DNA of 10,928 nucleotides from Phycisphaerae bacterium (lineage in GTDB: Bacteria; Planctomycetota; Phycisphaerae; UBA1845; Fen-1342): contig JAGVEP010000013.1 of the NCBI GenBank assembly GCA_020058145.1, positions 1 through 10,928 of the forward strand, written 5' to 3'. A model generated the notes under the pieces. The model did not search any database. It was not told the DNA's origin and saw nothing but the letters and a program-made list of their open reading frames with translations. Below are positions 1-5,550 of the stretch, piece after piece. Numbering within the stretch: position 1 is the first letter of the stretch; the number at the start of each line of letters is the position of its first letter. Position numbers and translations under genes: made by a program.

Positions 1-182
1 CTAGGCGCATCGCCCACCCCGGTGTGGTCGGCTTTTTGCCGGGCTACCCGATTGCCGAGTCTCCGCAACGAGCGGGCCAACGTAGCGTTGTAGTACTAGC
101 ATAGGGTTTCGTGTGTACCGCGCGCGATCAGAACCGCGCGCGCCCGCGAGCGCACGGCCGCGCTGCCCTGAAACGGTGTGAC

Positions 183-1829
183 ATGAAGACGCTTCGCCTG
201 GTTTTGTCGTCAAGTCTCCTGGTCGCGGCAGTTTCTTTCTTGGCACCGCCCGCGGCCGCCTGCACCAACCTGCTGGTCACCAAGGGGGCCTCCGCCGACG
301 GCGCCGTGCTGATCACGTACACCTGCGACGGCGAATTTCACCCGCACTTACGCTACACGCCCGCCGCGGACTACCCCGCAGGCACCCTGCTCGACGTCAA
401 GAATTGGGGTGGCAAGCTCGGCGGACAGATCACGCAAGTCCCGCACACCTACGCCGTCGTCGGCCTGATGAACGAACACCAACTCGCCATCGGCGAGACG
501 ACCTTTGACGGCCGCGCGGAACTGGAGAACCCCGCCGGCCTGCTGCACTATTGGGATTTGATGCGTCTGGCGCTCCAACGTGCCAAGACCGCCCGCGAAG
601 CGATCAAGGTCATGACCGACCTGGTGGCCGAGTACGGCTACCGCGACACCGGCGAGTCCATTTCCATCGCCGACACCCAGGAAGCCTGGATTCTGGAGCT
701 GATCGGCCCCGGGCCCGGCGGCACGGGTGCCCTGTGGGTCGCCGTGCGCGTCCCGGACGGCATGATCTCCGCCCACGCGAACAAGGCCCGCGTCGGCGAG
801 TTTCCGCGGAGCGATCCCGAAAACTGCGTCTACGCCGACAACGTCGTCTCGTTCGCAGTCGAAAAAGGCTACTACGACCCGAACGCCGGCCAGCCCTTCC
901 GCTTCTGCGATGTCTACTGCCCGCCGACGCCGAAGAACCGGCGCTACGGCGAAACACGCGTCTGGAGCCTCTTCCGCCGCGCGGCCCCGTCGCTCAACCT
1001 CTCGCCGGACTATCACCGCGGCGTCGCGGAGGCGCAGCCGTACCCACTGTGGATCAAACCGGACAAGAAGCTGTCCGTCGCGGACGTGTTCGCCCTGATG
1101 CGCGATCACTACGAGGGCACCGATTTCGATATGACCCAGGGCCTCGACGCGGGGCCCTACGGCACACCGCTCCGCAGCCGGCCGATCGATTGGAAAGTCG
1201 ACGGCGTCGCCCATGCGTGGGAGCGCCCCATCTCGACGCAGCAAACCGGCTTCTCCTTCGTCTCCCAGTCGCGCGCCGGACTGCCCGATCCCATCGGCGG
1301 CGTGCTCTGGTACGGCGTCGACGACACGTATTTCACGTGCTATGTGCCGCTTTACTGCGGCATCAACGCCGTGCCCGAGTCGTTCGCGACCGGCCAGCTC
1401 AGCAAATTCTCGTGGGACTCGGCGTGGTGGGTGTTCAATTTCGTCGCCAATTTCGCCAATCTCCGCTACAGCGACATGAAAGCCGACATCCAGGCCGTGC
1501 AGCGTGACCTCGAAGGCCAGTTCCTTGCACTTCAGCCGGCGGTCGAGGCAACGGCGGTGCACCTTGCGAAAACCGACCCGGCGCTGCTGACGCGCTACCT
1601 GACCGACTATTCCGTCACTCGCGGGGACCTGGTCGTCAAACGCTGGCGTCAGCTCGGCGAGCGGCTGATCGCCAAATACAACGACGGCTACGTGCAGGAC
1701 GACAAGGGCGCGGCGCAGGAACAGGGCTGCCCCGACGGTTGGCTGCGGCAAGTCATCAAGGAGCGGCCGGAACAGTTCAAGCTGCCGGAGAAACCCGCGG
1801 ATACGCCGGAATCGAAGCTGGTGGATTGA
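183..1829 (+). CDS. Secreted C69-family dipeptidase (N-terminal-nucleophile peptidase)
   Basis: The 548-residue product matches the C69 (U34) dipeptidase family, Ntn hydrolases that cut dipeptides or short peptides with an N-terminal Cys. I start it at ATG 183 because this gives a clean signal peptide: MKTLRL, a hydrophobic stretch (residues 4-21), then APPAAA, directly followed by Cys27 in CTNLLVTKGAS, the usual family start. Cys27 would be the nucleophile exposed by cleavage. Further family-like segments are GLMNEHQLAIGETTFDG, the SISIADTQEAWILELIG strand, and AHANKARVGEFP. The frame stays open upstream to GTG 111, but that extension is Arg-rich and would bury the signal peptide. No clear Shine-Dalgarno is seen before ATG 183. 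The product is probably periplasmic or extracellular. It stands alone on the plus strand. The family call is firm; the substrate is unknown. Confidence 0.88.
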   Translation: MKTLRLVLSSSLLVAAVSFLAPPAAACTNLLVTKGASADGAVLITYTCDGEFHPHLRYTPAADYPAGTLLDVKNWGGKLGGQITQVPHTYAVVGLMNEHQLAIGETTFDGRAELENPAGLLHYWDLMRLALQRAKTAREAIKVMTDLVAEYGYRDTGESISIADTQEAWILELIGPGPGGTGALWVAVRVPDGMISAHANKARVGEFPRSDPENCVYADNVVSFAVEKGYYDPNAGQPFRFCDVYCPPTPKNRRYGETRVWSLFRRAAPSLNLSPDYHRGVAEAQPYPLWIKPDKKLSVADVFALMRDHYEGTDFDMTQGLDAGPYGTPLRSRPIDWKVDGVAHAWERPISTQQTGFSFVSQSRAGLPDPIGGVLWYGVDDTYFTCYVPLYCGINAVPESFATGQLSKFSWDSAWWVFNFVANFANLRYSDMKADIQAVQRDLEGQFLALQPAVEATAVHLAKTDPALLTRYLTDYSVTRGDLVVKRWRQLGERLIAKYNDGYVQDDKGAAQEQGCPDGWLRQVIKERPEQFKLPEKPADTPESKLVD

Positions 1830-1834
1830 AATCG

Positions 1835-1866
1835 TTCGGAACACGCTGGGCGGTGCGCGGTCCGAA
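1835..1866 (+). terminator. Imperfect stem-loop after the C69 peptidase gene
   Basis: Arms 1835-1846 (TTCGGAACACGC) and 1855-1866 (GCGCGGTCCGAA) pair at 10 of 12 positions around the 8-nt loop TGGGCGGT. It begins 5 nt after the peptidase stop codon and ends 22 nt before the next Shine-Dalgarno. There is no T-tract, so it is not a textbook intrinsic terminator; it could instead be an mRNA 3' structure or an operator-like dyad for the small downstream gene. Confidence 0.35.
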
Positions 1867-1888
1867 AGCTAACATGCGAGTATCGAGT

Positions 1889-1893
1889 GGAGG
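1889..1893 (+). promoter_or_regulatory. Shine-Dalgarno of the 64-residue gene
   Basis: GGAGG lies 6 nt before ATG 1900. This is strong support that the small ORF is translated, since its length alone would not prove it. Confidence 0.7.
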
Positions 1894-1899
1894 TTCGCT

Positions 1900-2094
1900 A
1901 TGACCTTGAAGATCGACATGTCGCGCGACCAACTCGAGCGCTTCCTCGAGGCCGCCCGAGACCTGGGGGTCAAGCCCGAGGAGTTAGCCAGGGCGGTCGT
2001 CATCGATCTGGTCGAACAGCCGCGTGAGGATTTCGAGCGGGCGGCGGAATTCGTGCTGCGAAAGAACCGGGACCTGTACGAACGGCTGAAGTGA
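1900..2094 (+). CDS. Small antitoxin-like protein, possibly ribbon-helix-helix
   Basis: A 64-residue protein with a good Shine-Dalgarno. It opens with a short strand-like segment (TLKIDMS), then a helix (RDQLERFLEAARDLG), a turn, and a second helix (KPEELARAVVIDLVEQ), which is the layout of a ribbon-helix-helix DNA-binding antitoxin. The tail, FERAAEFVLRKNRDLYERLK, resembles the VLxKNxELYxRL tail that I associate with small antitoxins encoded beside Doc/Fic-type toxins; that likeness is from memory and not from a search. No toxin follows: only 48 bp separate its stop from the stop of the convergent S9 peptidase gene. It may be an orphan antitoxin, a solitary regulator, or half of a decayed module. 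That it is a real gene is likely; its function is tentative. Confidence 0.6.
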   Translation: MTLKIDMSRDQLERFLEAARDLGVKPEELARAVVIDLVEQPREDFERAAEFVLRKNRDLYERLK

Positions 2095-2142
2095 GCCTCG
2101 CCGGGCGCGGCCCTCAACTCGCTCTTCGCTATGCGCCACTCG

Positions 2143-4227
2143 CTACTTCTTACACCACCGCTCTAACCACCCCAGCACCGTCTCATGCCACTGAATGCTG
2201 TTCGCCGGCTTGAGCACCCAGTGATTCTCGTCGGGGAAATACAGCAGCTTGCTCGGCACCCCGCGGCGTTGGAGTGCGGTGAACGTCGCGAGCCCCTGCG
2301 TATCCGCGACGCGAAAATCCCGACCGCCGTGAATGACCAGCGTCGGCGTCTTCCACTTGTGTACATGGTCAATCGGGTTGTGCCGGGCGTACGCCTCGGG
2401 CAGCTCCCAGGGCGGGCCGCCGTACTCCCACTCCGGGAACCACAACTCCTCGGTATCGAAGTACGCCATACGTTCGTCGAGATTGCCGTCGTGGCAAACG
2501 AGGCAGCGGAACCGACCGGGCCAAACGCCGTGAATCCAGTTGATCATGTAGCCGCCATAAGACGCCCCCAACGCGGCGACGCGCCGGCCGTCCAGCCACG
2601 GATAGCGTTCGAGCGCAGCGGCGAGACCCTTCTGCAGGTCCTCCAGCGGCCGATCACCCCAGTGACCGCTGATCGCGTCGGTAAACGCCTGGCCGTAGCC
2701 GGTCGAGCCGTGGAAATCGATCATCACCGCTGCGTAGCCCGCGCCAGCGTACACCTGTGGATTCCAGCGATAGTGGAAATCGCTGCCGAAGGACCCCTGC
2801 GGACCACCATGAACGAGAAAGGCGACCGGGTACTTCTTCCTGGGGCTGAAATCGACGGGCTTGACGATCCATGCGTACACCGGCTCGTCGTTCCAGCCCG
2901 TGAACGTGAACTGTTCGGAGTCGCCCAGGCGAACGGACGCAAGTCTGGACGCGTTGATCCGCGTGATGGCCCGCGCTCGGCCGCCGTCCGCGGCGATCGT
3001 GCGCAACTCCACCGGGCTGCGCAGATGACAAAGGCCGTACACGACGCGCTCACCGGCAACCGCGATCTCCGCGACCTTCCCCGCGCCGACCAGCGTCCGC
3101 ACGCGCCCCGTCTGCACGTCCACCGTAAACAACGGGTGGTGCCCAAGGTGGTCCGCGTGCGTGTAAATCGTCTGGCTGTCCTGTGACCACACGATCTTGC
3201 GCGGCGAACGGTCCCAATCCTCGGTCAGAACTTGTGGGCGCCCATTCGGCCAGCGCTTGAGGACGATGCGGTAGCGGTCGGATTCAAATCCCGGCCGTGT
3301 CATCGCCAGGTACGCGAGCGTCTTGCCGTCTGGCGAGAAGGTCGGTTGCGTCACCGTCGCGCCGCGACCATCCACAATCACGCGCGGCTTTTTCTTGCCA
3401 GCGAGCGGTGCCAGGAACAGGTCGAAGTGCGTGGACCACGCCTCCTTGCGGCCCACGTTCCGCGCCGCAAACACCACCGCGCGCCCGTCCGGCGTGAACG
3501 TGAACTCCTCCGCACCGCCAAACGGCTTCGACGGGCAGTCGGCGTCCAGGCCTCTCATCAAGTCGGCCAAAATCCCTCCCGTCCGAGCCCCACGCGCAAG
3601 CGTGGGGTGGGAACCCCCGGCTTGCGCCGGAGGCTCGGACGGCATGTTTTCTGAATCAGCCGGCACGACAAACAGGTGTGCTCGCCGCCCGTCCTTCCAG
3701 GTATCCCAGTGCCGGATAAAGAGTCGGTCGTAGACCTTCCCGGTGCGCTTCTGTTTGGCCACCTCGTCAAGGCGCTGTTTGGTTTCCTCGGGCGTGACGC
3801 CGGGAAATACCTCCAGGCTCACGACGAGGTGCTTGCCGGTCGGCGAAACGGCAAAAACGCCGACGTCAAGCGGCAGCTTGGTGACCTGCACGGCCTCGCC
3901 GCCATCGGCCGCGATGCGCCACACTTGTGACGAGTCGGCACGCCCAGATAAGAAGTAAATCCACCGTCCGTCCGGCGACCAACGCGGGTGCTGACTGCCG
4001 GCCGCGTGCGAAGTCAGCCGCCGCAGGCCCGTGCCATCGACGTTAACGAGCCACAAATCGTTGCGACCCTTGTTCGCTTCCAGGTCCGTCGCGCGGACCG
4101 TGAACACGACGCGCGGGCTGTCGGACGCGGCGTGTACATCGCTGACGCGGTGCAGCGCGACGAGGTCGCAAGCTGAAAAGGGCCGTGTTGGCGCGCGGCC
4201 AGCGCGCGACTTTCTGCGGATTAACAT
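2143..4227 (-). CDS. S9C-family prolyl-oligopeptidase-type peptidase with an in-frame palindromic insertion
   Basis: A 694-residue serine peptidase of the acylaminoacyl-peptidase/dipeptidyl-peptidase type. The N-terminal beta-propeller shows repeated blades (SPDGRWIYFLSGR, SPTGKHLVVS, TPDGRAVVFAARN, SPDGKTLAYLAM). The C-terminal alpha/beta-hydrolase domain has HGGPQGSFG, GSTGYGQAF and the nucleophile motif GASYGGYM (Ser556), with Asp637 in GGRDFRV and His669 in ENHWV, so the triad is complete. Start ATG 4227 lies 17 nt after the sucB stop; starting at 4284 would overlap sucB and add an unlikely Arg-rich leader. No convincing signal peptide is seen. Propeller residues about 193-219 are encoded by a palindromic repeat and sit just before the family-like GLDADCPSKPFGG segment. 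It is last in the minus-strand block and probably co-transcribed with sucB; a link to the TCA cycle is not evident. Confidence 0.87.
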   Translation of the reverse strand: MLIRRKSRAGRAPTRPFSACDLVALHRVSDVHAASDSPRVVFTVRATDLEANKGRNDLWLVNVDGTGLRRLTSHAAGSQHPRWSPDGRWIYFLSGRADSSQVWRIAADGGEAVQVTKLPLDVGVFAVSPTGKHLVVSLEVFPGVTPEETKQRLDEVAKQKRTGKVYDRLFIRHWDTWKDGRRAHLFVVPADSENMPSEPPAQAGGSHPTLARGARTGGILADLMRGLDADCPSKPFGGAEEFTFTPDGRAVVFAARNVGRKEAWSTHFDLFLAPLAGKKKPRVIVDGRGATVTQPTFSPDGKTLAYLAMTRPGFESDRYRIVLKRWPNGRPQVLTEDWDRSPRKIVWSQDSQTIYTHADHLGHHPLFTVDVQTGRVRTLVGAGKVAEIAVAGERVVYGLCHLRSPVELRTIAADGGRARAITRINASRLASVRLGDSEQFTFTGWNDEPVYAWIVKPVDFSPRKKYPVAFLVHGGPQGSFGSDFHYRWNPQVYAGAGYAAVMIDFHGSTGYGQAFTDAISGHWGDRPLEDLQKGLAAALERYPWLDGRRVAALGASYGGYMINWIHGVWPGRFRCLVCHDGNLDERMAYFDTEELWFPEWEYGGPPWELPEAYARHNPIDHVHKWKTPTLVIHGGRDFRVADTQGLATFTALQRRGVPSKLLYFPDENHWVLKPANSIQWHETVLGWLERWCKK
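3579..3642. repeat. Nested palindromic repeat inserted in the S9 peptidase coding sequence
   Basis: Outer arms CCGTCCGAGCC (3579-3589) and GGCTCGGACGG (3632-3642) are perfect 11-bp complements. Between them lie two further hairpins: CCCCACGC/GCGTGGGG (3588-3595 and 3600-3607, loop GCAA) and CCGGC/GCCGG (3617-3621 and 3626-3630, loop TTGC). The folded strand would be a three-way junction. The element reads through without a stop on the minus strand, encoding PSEPPAQAGG and the following residues. A second partial copy of its outer arm and second hairpin lies at 10593-10616, showing that the element is dispersed. Confidence 0.85.
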
Positions 4228-4244
4228 GAATAAGCCCCGTGCAC

Positions 4245-5441
4245 TTACGCTTCCAGCAACATCCGCGCGGGCTCTTCCACGCATTCCTTGATTCGCTTGA
4301 GGAAGCCGACCGACTCGCGGCCATCGATGCTGCGATGGTCATAGGTCAACGCAATGTACATCATTGGGCGGATCACCACTTGCCCCTCGCGCGCCACCGG
4401 ACGCTCTTGAAGCGTGTGCAGGCCGAGAATCGCACTCTGTGGCGGGTTGATGATCGGCGTCGCCAGCAACGAGCCGAAAACGCCGCCGTTGGTAATGGTG
4501 AATGTGCCACCTTGCAGTTCCGCGACCGTGATCTTGCGGTCGCGGGCACGCCCCGCGAGGTCGCCGATCGCCTGCTCGATCTCCGCAAAGCCCAGCCGCT
4601 CGGCGCCGCGTAGGACGGGGACGACGAGACCGTGATCCGTGCTCACCGCGACGCCGATGTCGTAGTAGTTCTTGTAGACCACGTCCGTACCGCGGATTTC
4701 CGCATTCACCGCCGGGAACCGCTTGAGGGCGTCAATCGCCGCCTTGACAAAGAAGGACATCAGCCCGAGCTTGACCTCATAGCGTTTCTGGAATTCCTCC
4801 CCGCGCTCCTGCCGCAGCCGCAAGACGGCCGACATGTCCACCTCGTTGAAGGTGGTAAGCATGGCCATGGTCTGCTGGGCTTCGACGAGGCACTGCGCGA
4901 TCCGCCGGCGGAGCATCGTCATCGGGACGGTTTCTTCGTGCCGATCGCCGTCCGTAGCTCCGCTCCCTTCCAAGGAGGGGCCTGGCGGACTCGCGGCCAC
5001 GTGGCGCTGGACGTCCTCTTTGAGCAGACGCCCGCCGGGACCCGTGGCGGCGACCGCGGATGCGGACAATCCTGCTTCCGCCAAAGCCCGCCTGGCTGCG
5101 GGCATGACGCGAGTTTCAGCGGCCACCGGCACGGGTACGGGCGCAGACTTGGCCTTCGACGCCACGGCGGGAGCGTGGGCTGGCACAACCGCCGCAGGCC
5201 GCGCGGCCTCTTCGAGCAGCGCGATCACCGCGCCGACCGGCACGACTTCACCGACCTGCTTGAGCCGACGGGTGAGGAAGCCGCTGACCGGCGCGGGCAG
5301 TTCCATCGAGGCCTTGTCGGTCTCGATCTCGACGAGGGCCTCGTCGCGTTCGACGTAGTCGCCCTCGGCCTTGAGCCACTCGCCAATCTGCACTTCGGTG
5401 ATCGACTCACCGGCGGAAGGGACTTTGAGTTCGACGGCCAT
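4245..5441 (-). CDS. sucB: Dihydrolipoyllysine succinyltransferase, E2 of 2-oxoglutarate dehydrogenase
   Basis: A 398-residue E2 core protein that transfers the succinyl group from lipoyl-lysine to CoA. Residues 1-77 form one lipoyl domain with the ETDKAS motif, Lys43 being the lipoylation site. Residues about 78-110 are an Ala/Pro/Val linker. Residues about 112-149 are the peripheral subunit-binding domain (VMPAARRALAEAG ... GPGGRLLKEDV). The catalytic domain runs from about 172 to the end, with YDHRSIDGRE giving His369 and Asp373. The length fits bacterial SucB (about 400). GGGAG precedes ATG 5441 by 9 nt. It follows sucA by 103 bp filled with repeats and precedes the S9 gene by 17 nt. Residues about 151-166 (SPPGPSLEG and on) in the second linker look like translated repeat DNA. 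The E1 partner next door favours the succinyl-type over other E2 proteins. Confidence 0.93.
   Translation of the reverse strand: MAVELKVPSAGESITEVQIGEWLKAEGDYVERDEALVEIETDKASMELPAPVSGFLTRRLKQVGEVVPVGAVIALLEEAARPAAVVPAHAPAVASKAKSAPVPVPVAAETRVMPAARRALAEAGLSASAVAATGPGGRLLKEDVQRHVAASPPGPSLEGSGATDGDRHEETVPMTMLRRRIAQCLVEAQQTMAMLTTFNEVDMSAVLRLRQERGEEFQKRYEVKLGLMSFFVKAAIDALKRFPAVNAEIRGTDVVYKNYYDIGVAVSTDHGLVVPVLRGAERLGFAEIEQAIGDLAGRARDRKITVAELQGGTFTITNGGVFGSLLATPIINPPQSAILGLHTLQERPVAREGQVVIRPMMYIALTYDHRSIDGRESVGFLKRIKECVEEPARMLLEA
4954..4980 (+). repeat. GTAG-led hairpin within the sucB linker coding sequence
   Basis: On the plus strand GTAG (4954-4957) is followed by a near-palindrome at 4965-4980, CCCTTCC-AA-GGAGGGG, with seven pairs, one of them G:T, around a very tight loop. 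It encodes part of the segment between the subunit-binding and catalytic domains of SucB (about residues 154-163). The GTAG-plus-hairpin layout matches the intergenic repeats in this window, though the 7-nt gap and the small loop make this the weakest example. Confidence 0.4.
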
Positions 5442-5450
5442 GTCCGCAAT

Positions 5451-5455
5451 CTCCC
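5451..5455 (-). promoter_or_regulatory. Shine-Dalgarno of sucB
   Basis: CTCCC on the plus strand reads GGGAG on the transcript, 9 nt before ATG 5441. It lies only 4 nt from the inner edge of the repeat array, so folding of that array could affect access to it. Confidence 0.65.
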
Positions 5456-5459
5456 GTCA

Positions 5460-5550
5460 CCGTAGGGTGGGCACTGCCCACCGAGAGTTCTTGTCTGGTG
5501 GGCAGTGCCCACCGAGCATCCTTGTTTGGTGGGCAGTGCCCACCCTACGG
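5460..5550. repeat. Symmetric REP-like array (BIME-like) between sucA and sucB
   Basis: The outer 23 bp at 5460-5482 and 5528-5550 are exact inverted complements. Inside are three copies of a 17-bp palindrome with stem GGTGGGC/GCCCACC, at 5466-5482 (central ACT), 5497-5513 (AGT) and 5528-5544 (AGT), spaced every 31 bp with similar 14-nt spacers (gagagttcttgtct and gagcatccttgttt). GTAG precedes the outer hairpin on each strand: 5462-5465 on plus and 5548-5545 on minus. On the transcript this can form alternative local hairpins or one long stem between E1 and E2. Confidence 0.88.

Noticed and set aside
29..47. Minus-strand GTAG followed by a small CGGC/GCCG hairpin with an A5 loop
   Set aside because: The stem has only four pairs and is offset from the GTAG by two bases; too weak to count with the REP-like modules.
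348..1844. 498-codon open frame on the minus strand opposite the C69 peptidase
   Set aside because: It is an antisense shadow in GC-rich DNA; its Arg/Val/Ala-rich translation matches no family, while the plus-strand frame is clearly a C69 peptidase.
2095..2142. Toxin gene or remnant downstream of the antitoxin-like gene
   Set aside because: Only 48 bp lie between the converging stops and no recognisable toxin sequence is present in them.
2185..3186. 333-codon open frame on the plus strand
   Set aside because: Antisense shadow of the S9 catalytic domain, whose triad is intact on the minus strand.
4228..4284. N-terminal extension of the S9 peptidase by 19 residues
   Set aside because: It would overlap the end of sucB, is Arg-rich, and gives no signal peptide.
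5466..5550. Three regularly spaced palindromes resembling a mini CRISPR array
   Set aside because: The spacers are only 14 nt and similar to each other, the arms are inverted overall, and there is no cas gene; a REP-like array explains it better.
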